A stretch of DNA of 64,000 nucleotides, taken from positions 21,547 through 85,546 of the forward strand of contig DAORKJ010000004.1 in NCBI GenBank assembly GCA_035439505.1. Direction: 5' to 3'. A program made the position numbers and the translations under genes. The notes under the pieces were generated by a model. The model was not told the DNA's origin. It saw nothing but the letters and a program-made list of their open reading frames with translations, and ran no database searches. Shown here in pieces: positions 1 to 8,299 of the stretch; within the stretch, counting starts at the first letter, position 1; every line of letters starts with the position of its first letter. The DNA comes from UBA7236 sp035439505 (GTDB taxonomy: Bacteria; Bacteroidota; Bacteroidia; Chitinophagales; BACL12).

Positions 1-492
1 TTGAAGTCGCTACTTCGCTAAATCATAACATCATTTCACACGAAAAAACCACCATTTCACTCAAAGTGGGTTGTGTAATAGGGTTATTTGCTGTCTATTT
101 GAACCAGAAACACACACGAATTCCTCAAAAAACACAACTTAAGAAAACACACACCACGGAAACACAAACTTTTTTGCTCCATGCAAACACTCCCATGAAA
201 ACCAAGTTATTTACTTGGGGGTGAAAATTTCGGGTTGATGATTCATGTGTAATGATGCACCCCATCGTTACACAGACTAAAAAGGCGGCTCCCTCATGTC
301 GCCTTTTTTTATGCCTATTCGGCAAGCAACTAATTTGTTAAGTTATTGGCCTTTCATTGTTAGCATTTAAAGATGCTTTAATTGATTCATTATACTTAAG
401 AAGATATTGTGTAAAATAGAAGTCATTTTTAATTTCAAATGCTATTTACAATTAGCATAAGAATAAGTTTGAGTTCGATATACTTTTACATT
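1..492. other. Left-edge non-coding stretch
   Basis: I see no convincing gene here. A 66-codon minus-strand open frame (125-325) has no recognisable domain and reads through a terminator hairpin, so I discount it. The stretch holds a small hairpin (CCAAGT 202-207 paired with ACTTGG 213-218) followed by an intrinsic terminator at 279-310. This would fit the 3' end of a transcript entering from the left, or a short non-coding RNA, but neither can be shown. Confidence 0.4.
279..310 (+). terminator. Intrinsic terminator, plus strand
   Basis: The stem AAAAAGGCG (279-287) pairs with CGCCTTTTT (300-308) across a 12-nt loop and runs into seven T residues (304-310). It ends a plus-strand transcript that starts left of the window or within its first 270 bases. 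Confidence 0.65.
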
Positions 493-1350
493 ATGAAAAA
501 AATACTCCTCTTAAATTTTCTTATTACTGTTTCATTATTGGATGTAATTGCTCAAACTACTTCTTCTACGCCTTACTGTACCGCTAATTATGATGGTGGT
601 ATTGCAGGGGCACTTACCAAATACATTTCTAAAGTTGAAATAAATGAAGCAGGCTGGGTTAATGCAACCGGAACAGCCAATCCTTTACCAGGGTTTACTT
701 ATTATAATAATCTTGACCCGGTTCCTTTAAGCTTGAATAACAATTACACCATTAAAATTACGCATTCAGGTATTGCCATGCACTTTGTTGCTGTATTTAT
801 TGATTATAATCAGGATGATGATTTTGCAGATGCGGGCGAGGTAGTAAATTTCGTGACAGCCAATTCTCCTGAATTTGAATTTCCGGGTTCACCTACAACA
901 TTGGAATTTACTGTACCTGCCACTGCTGTTCCGGGTAAAACCCGCATGCGCGTTATGGTATTTGAAGATGATGACTATACGTGGAATTTAAATAATAGCA
1001 TACCTACCCCATGTACCGATTATTCAATGGTGAACGAATTAGATTATGGTGAAACAGAAGATTATGATGTAATGATATCTAATACTCCCGTTTCTACAGT
1101 TGAATTAAATAATAATTCCGGTGTTAAGATGTTTCCAAATCCGGCATCAGATATATTAAATATTGTTTCTAATAAAAATGCAATTATATATGCAGAAATT
1201 GTAAATACAAATGGTGCAGTAATTAAACAGTTTTATCCTCAAAATGTATCATTTGAATTTTCTGTAAAACAATTTGAGAAGGGTTTATATATTATTCGAG
1301 TTTACACTGATGCAATTCATCACACGGATAATATTATTACGGTAATGTAA
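493..1350 (+). CDS. Secreted GEVED-domain protein with T9SS sorting domain
   Basis: This predicted secreted protein has 285 residues from the ATG at 493. An in-frame ATG at 439 would add 18 residues ahead of a good signal peptide (MKKILLLNFLITVS...IAQ), so 493 is preferred. The middle carries a GEVED domain: the CTANYDGG opening, VFIDYNQDDDFADAGEVV, and the closing GETEDYDVMI. GEVED modules are common in large extracellular Bacteroidota proteins; their ligand is not known to me. The last 75 or so residues form a type A T9SS sorting domain starting at MFPNPASDILNIVS. It should therefore cross the outer membrane through the Por/T9SS machinery. It stands alone and ends at a terminator shared with infB. 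It is short for this class, which usually has an enzyme domain, so it may be a structural or binding protein. Confidence 0.85.
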   Translation: MKKILLLNFLITVSLLDVIAQTTSSTPYCTANYDGGIAGALTKYISKVEINEAGWVNATGTANPLPGFTYYNNLDPVPLSLNNNYTIKITHSGIAMHFVAVFIDYNQDDDFADAGEVVNFVTANSPEFEFPGSPTTLEFTVPATAVPGKTRMRVMVFEDDDYTWNLNNSIPTPCTDYSMVNELDYGETEDYDVMISNTPVSTVELNNNSGVKMFPNPASDILNIVSNKNAIIYAEIVNTNGAVIKQFYPQNVSFEFSVKQFEKGLYIIRVYTDAIHHTDNIITVM

Positions 1351-1455
1351 AAATTTCAATATTAAATAAACATCACATTAATGATTGAATTTTAGCTGAG
1401 TGCATATTTTATTTTAACATAACAAAAACGAAATAACTGTTTTAAGCTGGTCAAA

Positions 1456-1486
1456 AAAAAGGCTGTCCTTGTGAGACAGCCTTTTT
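1456..1486. terminator. Bidirectional terminator between the GEVED gene and infB
   Basis: The stem AAAAAGGCTGTC (1456-1467) pairs perfectly with GACAGCCTTTTT (1475-1486) around a 7-nt loop. T tracts follow on the plus strand and, as the A run at 1453-1460, on the minus strand. It can therefore end both the GEVED gene and the rimP-nusA-infB operon. Confidence 0.85.
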
Positions 1487-1502
1487 GTTTTATGGTAATT
1501 AT

Positions 1503-4370
1503 TTACAGTGTTCGTTTTACTTCCACCTCTTCATATCCTTCCAGAATATCACCAACTTCTATGTCGTTAAAGTTATGGATGGTTAAACCGCATTCCATGC
1601 TGGTAGTAACCTCTTTCGCATCATCTTTAAAGCGTTTGAGTGAGCTCAACGTTCCGGTATGAATTACGATGCCATCGCGTAGTACGCGGATTTTAGTGTT
1701 ACGGGTAATTTTACCTTCCGACACATAACATCCGGCAACGGTTCCCACTTTCGAAATTTTGAATGCTTCACGCACTTCAACGGTGCAGGTAACTTTTTCT
1801 TCCATTTTAGGAGCAAGCATACCTTCCATTGCCGCCTTGATTTCTTCAATGGCATTGTAGATAATGCTATACAACCTGATTTCAACGCCTTCTTTCTCTG
1901 CCAATTTACGCACAGAGCTGCTTGGACGAACCTGGAAACCAACTATTACTGCATCTGAAGCACTCGCTAACATTACATCGCTCTCGGTAATTTGACCAAC
2001 ACCTTTGAAAATTACATTTACCTGAACTTCTCCGGTAGTTAATTTTTGTAAGCTGTCGGTTAATGCTTCTGTTGAACCATCCACGTCGGCTTTGATTATG
2101 ATATTTAATTCGCGGAAAGTACCCAAAGCTTTTCTGCGGCCAATTTCTTCGAGGGTAATATGTTTTTTAGTACGAATACCTTGTTCACGTAAAATCTGAC
2201 TGCGTTTGTTAGCAACAGCTTTTGCTTCGGCTTCGTCTTCGTAAATTTTGAATTTTTCACCCGCTTGCGGCGCTCCGTTTAATCCGAGCACTAATACCGG
2301 TGTAGAAGGACCGGCATCGTTTACACGCTGATTACGTTCATCAAACATCGCTTTCACCTTGCCATAATAAGGACCGGCAACCATCATATCTCCAACGTGT
2401 AATGTTCCTTCCTGAACCATGATATTACAAACATACCCGCGTCCTTTATCCAAAGATGCTTCAATGGTTGAACCAACTGCAGGTTTGTCCGGATTTGCTT
2501 TTAAATCCAGTAATTCCGATTCTAATAATAATTTTTCAAGCAGTGTTTCTACACCGATACCCGATTTTGCTGAAATTTCCTGACTTTGGAATTTTCCACC
2601 CCAGTCTTCCACCAAAATATTCATTTGCGAAAGCTGTTCTTTAATTTTATCAACGTTGGCACCCGGTTTATCAATTTTATTGATAGCAAATACCATTGGC
2701 ACGTTAGCAGCTTGTGCGTGACTAATCGCCTCTTTTGTTTGAGGCATCACCTGATCGTCGGCAGCTATTACGATGATGGCAATATCGGTAAGTTTGGCAC
2801 CACGAGCACGCATGGCCGTGAAGGCTTCGTGCCCCGGAGTATCTAAAAATGCGATGCGTTTGCCATTCGGTAAATCTACCTCGTAAGCACCAATGTGCTG
2901 AGTGATACCACCTTTTTCTCCCGCAACCACATTTGTTTCACGAATATAATCGAGCAGCGACGTTTTACCATGGTCAACGTGACCCATAATGGTAACAATC
3001 GGCGGACGAGTAACTAAAGTATCAGGCTCATCAGCTTCTTCTTCCTCTTCAATATCATCTTCGTTAACGTTGATGAACTGTACTTTAAAGCCATTTTCCT
3101 CTGCTAGTAATTCAATAATTTCGGCATCTAAACGCTGGTTGATAGACACCATCATACCAAGGTTAAAACAGCTTTGCACCAAATCGGTAGGGGAGGCATT
3201 CATCAAACTTGCCAACTCCGATAATGATGTAAATTCTGCCACCTGCAATACATTGCTGGTAAGTGCTTCTGCTGCTTCAATTTCAGCTGCTTCGCGTTTT
3301 TCGCGTTTCAACTGTTTGGCCACACGGGCACCTTTACCACGCTGCTGATTGTTTCCACTCAGTTTAGCGAGGGTATTGCGGATTTGTTCCTGAATTTGAC
3401 GTTGTGCAGCTTCCGGGTCAACAATAGCAGGCTTTTTGAGGTTAACCCCAATAGGATTTCTGCTGCGGTTTTCGCGGTGAGCATCTTCTTCTTTAACCTT
3501 ATCTACATTAATACGCTCATGCTTTTTAATGCGTTTGCGTTTTTTCTTGTTAGGATCATCGGCACCACCACCGTGTTGATGAGGGCGTTTTTCCGGTTTT
3601 TTCTCCTCCTTAATTTCGATTTTACCAATAATTTTCGGCCCTTCGAGCGTCACTTTTTTGGTTTCAATCATTTCGCGCTCCACTTCTACTTTTTTCTCCA
3701 CAACCTCTTCAACCTCAGGTGCAATTACTTCGGCTTTTTTGGTTTCCTTAACTGGCGCGTCTTTATCTGCTTTTTTTACTTCAAAGGTTTTTTTGGTAAC
3801 AGCAGGAGGCGCTTTTTCTATAGGAGGTTCTTCTTTTTTGGCAGGTTTTTTATTTAGATCAATTTTACCTACCACTTTTAAATCCTCAACCTTTTCTTTA
3901 CGCGCTTTTATTACCTCAACTTCCTCAACAGGTTTTTCTTCTTCTGTTTTTTCCGGTTTAGCTTTTTCCTGTTTTTCAACTACAGGTTTTTTCTCCGGTT
4001 TACCTTCAGGTTTAACTTCAGGCTTTACCTCAGGCTTCACTTCAGGTTTTATTTCCGGTTTTTCTTCCGGTTTTATTTCTGTTTTAACCTCAGGTTCTTC
4101 CGTTTTTTTAACAGGTTCAACAACCTCGTCAGCCTTCTCCTTCTCGAGCTTGCGGCCAATACCTATGCTTAACTGATCGGCTTTGCCTTTCAAGTCTTTA
4201 TCCTTGCCGAATTCCTTCAGCAAAAGGGTATACATTTCTTCCGAGAGCTTGGTTGTAGGTTTGGCATCTACGGAAAAACCCTTTGTAGTCAGCAAATCAA
4301 CGATGTGCGACATTGCCACGTTGAACTCGCTGGCGGCCTTAGCTAATCTTATAGTTTTTTCTTCTGACAT
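1503..4370 (-). CDS. infB: Translation initiation factor IF-2
   Basis: IF-2 is the GTPase that brings initiator tRNA to the 30S subunit and promotes subunit joining. The 955-residue product has an N-terminal IF2_N domain (about residues 1-55). A long charged linker rich in Lys, Glu and Pro follows (about 70-400), including a KPEV repeat. The G domain begins at GHVDHGKTS (about residue 463), with DTPGHEAF as switch II and NKID as G4; domains II-IV follow and the protein ends at EEVEVKRTL. The long linker is usual for Bacteroidota. It is the last gene of rimP-nusA-infB, 74 bases after nusA. A TATCTTTG box at 4387-4394, 16 bases before the ATG, suggests extra transcription of infB alone. The antisense frame opposite the linker (3658-4176) is an artefact of low complexity. 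Confidence 0.98.
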   Translation of the reverse strand: MSEEKTIRLAKAASEFNVAMSHIVDLLTTKGFSVDAKPTTKLSEEMYTLLLKEFGKDKDLKGKADQLSIGIGRKLEKEKADEVVEPVKKTEEPEVKTEIKPEEKPEIKPEVKPEVKPEVKPEGKPEKKPVVEKQEKAKPEKTEEEKPVEEVEVIKARKEKVEDLKVVGKIDLNKKPAKKEEPPIEKAPPAVTKKTFEVKKADKDAPVKETKKAEVIAPEVEEVVEKKVEVEREMIETKKVTLEGPKIIGKIEIKEEKKPEKRPHQHGGGADDPNKKKRKRIKKHERINVDKVKEEDAHRENRSRNPIGVNLKKPAIVDPEAAQRQIQEQIRNTLAKLSGNNQQRGKGARVAKQLKREKREAAEIEAAEALTSNVLQVAEFTSLSELASLMNASPTDLVQSCFNLGMMVSINQRLDAEIIELLAEENGFKVQFINVNEDDIEEEEEADEPDTLVTRPPIVTIMGHVDHGKTSLLDYIRETNVVAGEKGGITQHIGAYEVDLPNGKRIAFLDTPGHEAFTAMRARGAKLTDIAIIVIAADDQVMPQTKEAISHAQAANVPMVFAINKIDKPGANVDKIKEQLSQMNILVEDWGGKFQSQEISAKSGIGVETLLEKLLLESELLDLKANPDKPAVGSTIEASLDKGRGYVCNIMVQEGTLHVGDMMVAGPYYGKVKAMFDERNQRVNDAGPSTPVLVLGLNGAPQAGEKFKIYEDEAEAKAVANKRSQILREQGIRTKKHITLEEIGRRKALGTFRELNIIIKADVDGSTEALTDSLQKLTTGEVQVNVIFKGVGQITESDVMLASASDAVIVGFQVRPSSSVRKLAEKEGVEIRLYSIIYNAIEEIKAAMEGMLAPKMEEKVTCTVEVREAFKISKVGTVAGCYVSEGKITRNTKIRVLRDGIVIHTGTLSSLKRFKDDAKEVTTSMECGLTIHNFNDIEVGDILEGYEEVEVKRTL
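3984..4073 (-). repeat. 12-bp tandem repeat encoding KPEV/KPEE units in IF-2
   Basis: Residues about 100-129 of IF-2 are eight KPE-type units (KPEE, KPEI, KPEV three times, KPEG, then KPEKKP), each encoded by a 12-bp unit. The linker is presumably disordered. Such an in-frame microsatellite can change copy number without breaking the gene, so length differences between strains are expected. Confidence 0.8.
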
Positions 4371-4386
4371 TCAGTTGCTTGGGTTA

Positions 4387-4394
4387 CAAAGATA
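4387..4394 (-). promoter_or_regulatory. Internal promoter -7 box for infB
   Basis: TATCTTTG on the minus strand matches the Bacteroidota -7 consensus TAnnTTTG and lies 16 nt before the infB ATG. A TTTG stands upstream at 4417-4420, but the 22-nt spacer is a little long, so this may be a weaker internal promoter. Confidence 0.5.
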
Positions 4395-4444
4395 GGATTA
4401 ACATTTTATCATATATCAAAAACCTATATGAATTAATGTTTACA

Positions 4445-5686
4445 TCAATCTTCGTCGAACTCTGATTTTAATATTTTGATAATTTCTTTTACCGTTTCTT
4501 CTTCTAAATCGGTGCGACGAACCAACTCATCGGCGCTTAATTCCAATACGCTTCTCGCAGTATCGCAACCAATCGACTTGAGTTCATCTATCATCCATTC
4601 GTCAATTTCATCTGCAAATTCGTCAAGGTCGATATCCATTTCTTCCTCTTCAGTATCGCGGAATACGTCAATATCGTATCCGGTTAACTGACAAGCCAAT
4701 TTGATATTTAAACCGCCTTTACCAATTGCCAATGAAACCTGATCTTGTGCAAGATAAACCGCTGCTTTTTTCTTTTCATTATCTAATTCGATAGATGAAA
4801 TTTTTGCAGGACTTAATGCACGTTGAATTAATAACTGGTTATTATTGGTGTAATTAATAATATCGATGTTTTCGTTGCGTAATTCACGAACAATACCGTG
4901 AATACGGCTTCCTTTCATACCTACGCAGGCACCAACCGGGTCAATACGGTCGTCGTATGATTCAACAGCCACTTTTGCTCTTTCACCTGGAGCGCGAACA
5001 ATTTTTTTAATCACAATAAGTCCGTCGAATACCTCAGGCACTTCTTGTTCCAATAATTTTTCGAGGAACTTAGGGTCTGTTCTTGAAACGATAACCACAG
5101 GATTATTGTTGCGGAAATCTACTTTTTTTACAACACCTCTTAAGGTTTCACCCTTTTTATAATTATCGGCGTGAATCAATTCATTTTTAGGTAAAATCAG
5201 CTCATTACCATCATCGTCCAATAACAGGATTTCTTTTTTCCAAACCTGATATACTTCACCGGTGATGATTTCACCTTCACGGTCTTTATATTTTTTATAA
5301 ACTTCGTCTTTTTCCAATTCCATAATACGCTGCACCAAAGCCTGGCGGGCAGCTAAAATGGCACGGCGACCGAAACTTTCGATGCTCACATTTTCATACG
5401 TTTCTTCACCTACCGAAAAATCGGGCTCAATTTTTAAAGCTTCCGCTAATGCAATTTGTGTTACCGGGTTTTCTACTGCCCCGTCTTCCACAATCTCGCG
5501 GCGATGCCAAATTTCAAGGTCACCTTTTTCGGTGTTTACAATGATGTCGAAGTTTTCATCGTTTTCGTACTTCTTGCGCAATAAGGTGCGGAAAATGTCT
5601 TCCAGCACTTTCATAAGTGTGGGACGGTCGATGTTTTTGACGTCCTTAAACTCCGAAAAGGAATCTACTAGTTCTACGCTGTTCAT
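4445..5686 (-). CDS. nusA: Transcription termination/antitermination factor NusA
   Basis: NusA binds RNA polymerase and nascent RNA and modulates pausing, termination and antitermination. I place the start at 5686 (MNSVELVDSFSEFK, 413 residues), the usual N-terminus in this phylum; an ATG 27 bases upstream would only add MEKPTKTNT. Domains in order are the NusA N-terminal polymerase-binding domain (about 1-125), S1 (around EIITGEVYQVWKKEILLLDD), two KH domains (DPVGACVGMKGSRIHGIVRE and then SLAIGKGGLNIKLACQLTGY), and an acidic C-terminal segment (EEEEMDIDLDEFADEIDEW). It lies between rimP and infB, the conserved order across bacteria. It lacks the long C-terminal acidic repeats of the E. coli protein, as expected for Bacteroidota. 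Confidence 0.97.
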   Translation of the reverse strand: MNSVELVDSFSEFKDVKNIDRPTLMKVLEDIFRTLLRKKYENDENFDIIVNTEKGDLEIWHRREIVEDGAVENPVTQIALAEALKIEPDFSVGEETYENVSIESFGRRAILAARQALVQRIMELEKDEVYKKYKDREGEIITGEVYQVWKKEILLLDDDGNELILPKNELIHADNYKKGETLRGVVKKVDFRNNNPVVIVSRTDPKFLEKLLEQEVPEVFDGLIVIKKIVRAPGERAKVAVESYDDRIDPVGACVGMKGSRIHGIVRELRNENIDIINYTNNNQLLIQRALSPAKISSIELDNEKKKAAVYLAQDQVSLAIGKGGLNIKLACQLTGYDIDVFRDTEEEEMDIDLDEFADEIDEWMIDELKSIGCDTARSVLELSADELVRRTDLEEETVKEIIKILKSEFDED

Positions 5687-5771
5687 AGTATTTGTTTTTG
5701 TTGGTTTTTCCACCCACGGCAGTTAAACCGATGTTTGTTTGTTATAATATATTGATTATCAATAATTTATG

Positions 5772-6239
5772 CTAAAAAATGATTTTTTTCTTTACACTTT
5801 TAATCTCTTCAAAACCGTATGTTTCCAGCTCAATTTCCGGTTTCATACCTTTTTTCTTTGGGGGGTGATGCACTTCCAGGTGTAACACTTTACCATCTGC
5901 CTTTTTCAGCATCCCTTCCTTTTTAATGCCATTCAGTAAAACTACCTCCACCGTTTTACCAATGTTTTTGTCGAACTGCTGCTGCACTTTAAATGGATTT
6001 TCCATACCCGGGCTCGACACATCGAGGCTGTATTTTTCAGGAAATCCGGGGTCATTATCCATCTGAAACTCAACGTAGCGGCTAATTACCATACATTGGT
6101 CAATAGTTACGCCGGTGGGACTATCGATAAAAATTTCATACTTATTGATAGATGGATTAATCCTGATATCCACCAAAAAGCAGCCCATTTCATCCAGTCG
6201 GGGCGCCAGCCAAGCCTCTATAATTTCCCGGTTGTTCAT
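5772..6239 (-). CDS. rimP: Ribosome maturation factor RimP
   Basis: RimP helps assemble the 30S subunit. The 155-residue product is of usual length for the family. It has the N-terminal alpha/beta domain (MGCFLVDIRINPSINKYEIFIDS), the central signature YSLDVSSPGMENPF, and a C-terminal Sm-like domain (VVLLNGIKKEGMLKKADGKVLHLEV). It is the first gene of rimP-nusA-infB. A consensus promoter lies at 6292-6322 and a strong hairpin in the 47-nt leader, so expression of the whole operon may be set by attenuation. NusA autocontrol of this operon through leader termination is known in E. coli; that it applies here is inference. Confidence 0.95.
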   Translation of the reverse strand: MNNREIIEAWLAPRLDEMGCFLVDIRINPSINKYEIFIDSPTGVTIDQCMVISRYVEFQMDNDPGFPEKYSLDVSSPGMENPFKVQQQFDKNIGKTVEVVLLNGIKKEGMLKKADGKVLHLEVHHPPKKKGMKPEIELETYGFEEIKSVKKKIIF

Positions 6240-6252
6240 GATACAGAAACAA

Positions 6253-6280
6253 AAGAGGGGACTTTTTACTGTCCCCTCTT
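6253..6280 (-). promoter_or_regulatory. Terminator-like hairpin in the rimP leader (possible attenuator)
   Basis: Between the rimP promoter and its ATG the minus strand reads AAGAGGGGAC (6280-6271), an 8-nt loop, then the perfect complement GTCCCCTCTT (6262-6253), followed by TTGTTTCTG and the start codon. A GC-rich 10-bp stem ending in a U-rich run looks like an intrinsic terminator placed inside the leader of the operon that encodes NusA. Confidence 0.6.
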
Positions 6281-6291
6281 CCGAAGTGGTG

Positions 6292-6322
6292 CAAAGATAG
6301 CTAAAGGTTTTGAGATTACAAA
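6292..6322 (-). promoter_or_regulatory. Promoter of rimP-nusA-infB
   Basis: On the minus strand a TTTG (6322-6319) and a TATCTTTG (6299-6292) are separated by exactly 19 nt, the consensus spacing for the Bacteroidota vegetative sigma factor. The predicted start near 6286 gives a leader of about 47 nt. Confidence 0.8.
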
Positions 6323-6592
6323 GGGGAGGGTAGTAAACCGAAGCTCCTGTGTTAGTTTGCTTACACTTGGGGATGAATGGTTAACTGAACTGGAAGAGGG
6401 TAACTAAAAAAAGTAATAAACCGGTAAACTATTGTTTAGGCGGAAAATCATGATGTTCGGGGAGAGGCATAAGAGGTTTGTTCTTTGAGTGATGTAATTC
6501 ATTGGAATAAACCGACTAATACGATCAGTGGTACGCCTCAATTGGAGGATGGCCTTAATCGGATTTTAACAAGAAATTACAGGTTTTATAAA
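6323..6592. other. Intergenic region between rimP and the unknown two-gene unit
   Basis: This is about 270 bases with no gene I can support. A plus-strand frame from about 6477 to 6600 reads as protein-like sequence without a start codon or a recognised family, so I do not call it. Confidence 0.4.
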
Positions 6593-7525
6593 TTAATCAA
6601 TTTCTTCTTCATCGCCGTCGTCAAATTGGCTTCTTAAATTACTCAACAGTTCAAGAACTTCAATTCTATCAGACTTATCCAGAACATCTTCAAGGTTTGC
6701 TTCTATTTCATCTAAGTGCTCCTGCAACATGTGTGGGTGAATCAATGCTTGGATATAATCATTTGCAAGCGCTGGATCTAAGTCTAAGGGTTTAATATTT
6801 CTTATAATATTGAATACGCCATTTGAATTTTTATTATTTATGAAAAATATTAACAATTCTTTTACTGCACAAGCTTCTTCCAGAAAATCGAATTTTTCGG
6901 AATAAAATATTTTTCGCGCTTTTGAAAACTCTCTTATTTCATATGTGTAGAGGTGTAATCGCACTGCTTCATTTCTAATTATTTCATACAGCCGGGTAAC
7001 AATATTCCCAACTACCTTACCAAAACTTGATTTAATAACACTGTCATTTTCAGTTAGAATAAAATCAGATCTTATATCAATTGAAAATTTTAATTCTGAG
7101 TTTAAATAATTCACGAATACTTCCTTTTCTTTGGTATAATAATTCTGTTCATTTTCTGAATACCTATCATATCGCAATGAATTGTAAAAATGAGAAAGTA
7201 AGTTTATAAATGCTTTTTCTTCTTTATTTAAATCGAGTATTTTGTTTTTTGTTACCCTTATTATTAAGTACTCAATTTTATGAGTTTTTATGCTTTCTGT
7301 AAATCGTTTGGAATCTGTTGATGAATTATACTCTATAAGAACTATCGCAACCTTACACAAACGCTCTATTCCAACTGACAAGTTGTAAAGCACTTCGAAA
7401 ATTTCAGCCTCATGTATAAAATATTGAATATCATCGAAGGCTTTAAGACCATTGTAAATAAACGCTCCTGAAATATCTATTTCAGTTCCAAGGCTAAAGT
7501 TCTTCCAATATTGTGTAGAGTTCAT
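6593..7525 (-). CDS. Hypothetical protein, second gene of an unknown two-gene unit
   Basis: I do not recognise this protein. I prefer the ATG at 7525 (MNSTQYWKN, 310 residues) because it begins one base after the stop of the upstream gene; an ATG at 7573 would give 326 residues and a 47-base overlap. There is no signal peptide or membrane segment, so it is probably cytoplasmic. Predicted structure looks mostly helical. The stretch LSVGIERLCKVAIVLIEYN, a later THKIEYL and the segment HFYNSLRYDRYS resemble the pattern of helical HEPN-type proteins, but this is only visual similarity. The C-terminus is acidic (DDGDEEEID). It is more AT-rich than the housekeeping genes and sits in an accessory stretch, so horizontal acquisition is possible. 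Confidence 0.6.
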   Translation of the reverse strand: MNSTQYWKNFSLGTEIDISGAFIYNGLKAFDDIQYFIHEAEIFEVLYNLSVGIERLCKVAIVLIEYNSSTDSKRFTESIKTHKIEYLIIRVTKNKILDLNKEEKAFINLLSHFYNSLRYDRYSENEQNYYTKEKEVFVNYLNSELKFSIDIRSDFILTENDSVIKSSFGKVVGNIVTRLYEIIRNEAVRLHLYTYEIREFSKARKIFYSEKFDFLEEACAVKELLIFFINNKNSNGVFNIIRNIKPLDLDPALANDYIQALIHPHMLQEHLDEIEANLEDVLDKSDRIEVLELLSNLRSQFDDGDEEEID

Positions 7526-7526
7526 A

Positions 7527-7988
7527 TTACAGGTTATAGGTTTTAAATGTTTGTCGAATAAAATTAATTTCATCTATCGAAAAGGCTTGCCAGGCCCGGT
7601 CAATTCTTGAAAACCGACCGTTTGATATGTCTTCTTGATGACTTTCCAACAGTTCACTAATTAAAAAACTTAAGTCTACCTGGAATTTTGCTAAAAAATT
7701 TGTTACAAACAAATTGTTTTGTTCATTTCCATTTATTTTTGGATATAATCCAAGCAATTTTGATGCTGAATCGTCTTGGTGGCATAAAATCAACCCATCT
7801 ATATCAGGACAATAAGTAATGTATACTTTTATAATGTTATTAGCAGTAATTGAAATTAGTAAATCATTGATAGACTGTCGCGCGGTGGTATTCTTCAAAT
7901 ATATTTGACTACCCAAAACATATGGAACACTCAACCCCTTTCGGCCTAGTTTACGCCACTCTATTAATAGTGCCTGCCAATATAACAT
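7527..7988 (-). CDS. Hypothetical protein, first gene of an unknown two-gene unit
   Basis: This 153-residue protein matches no family I recognise. It begins MLYWQALLIEWRKLGRKG and contains the hydrophobic stretch LLISITANNIIKVYITYCPD followed by an acidic CHQDDSA segment. It has no signal peptide. Its stop codon and the next gene's ATG are one base apart, so the two are almost certainly cotranslated and may act together. The region is AT-rich with no housekeeping neighbours. Small two-gene cassettes like this are often defence or toxin-antitoxin modules, but nothing in the sequence proves that here. Confidence 0.6.
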   Translation of the reverse strand: MLYWQALLIEWRKLGRKGLSVPYVLGSQIYLKNTTARQSINDLLISITANNIIKVYITYCPDIDGLILCHQDDSASKLLGLYPKINGNEQNNLFVTNFLAKFQVDLSFLISELLESHQEDISNGRFSRIDRAWQAFSIDEINFIRQTFKTYNL

Positions 7989-8299
7989 TTTGAATAAATA
8001 ATTTTAGATTGATAGTAAAATTATAAAAATCAGGGTTTAATTAAAATTTAAAGAGATAAACATATGTGAATAATGACTCTTCACCGGTTGCTTATACCAT
8101 TTATATTTTAGAATACTTATGTAATTGATAATAATTTTCAGCTCTAATTAACGAATGCTGAATTTGATTAACGGTTTTCCATGAATTTATTGAACAAAAT
8201 GTAATTTAACAAAATTCATTAAGTTATTCGTTAGATTTGTTTAACATTCACCTAGAAAAGTATTGTTTTTTTAACTTTCTTAAAACCCAATTTACTCTA
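7989..8299. other. AT-rich divergent intergenic region
   Basis: This stretch separates the divergent unknown unit and the glycoside-hydrolase gene. It contains a TAGATTTG box (8232-8239, plus strand), about 60 nt before the ATG at 8300, which could serve that gene. I see no gene, tRNA or repeat. Confidence 0.4.

Noticed and set aside
125..325. 66-codon minus-strand open frame at the left edge
   Set aside because: No domain, Cys-rich low-complexity C-terminus, and it crosses an intrinsic terminator hairpin; best explained by chance.
3658..4176. 172-codon plus-strand frame opposite infB
   Set aside because: It is the antisense image of the KPE/lysine-rich linker of IF-2, giving SGFTSGF-type repeats. 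No start signal or family.
6477..6600. Protein-like plus-strand reading in the rimP-unknown gene interval
   Set aside because: No start codon, no recognised family and only about 40 codons; not distinguishable from chance.
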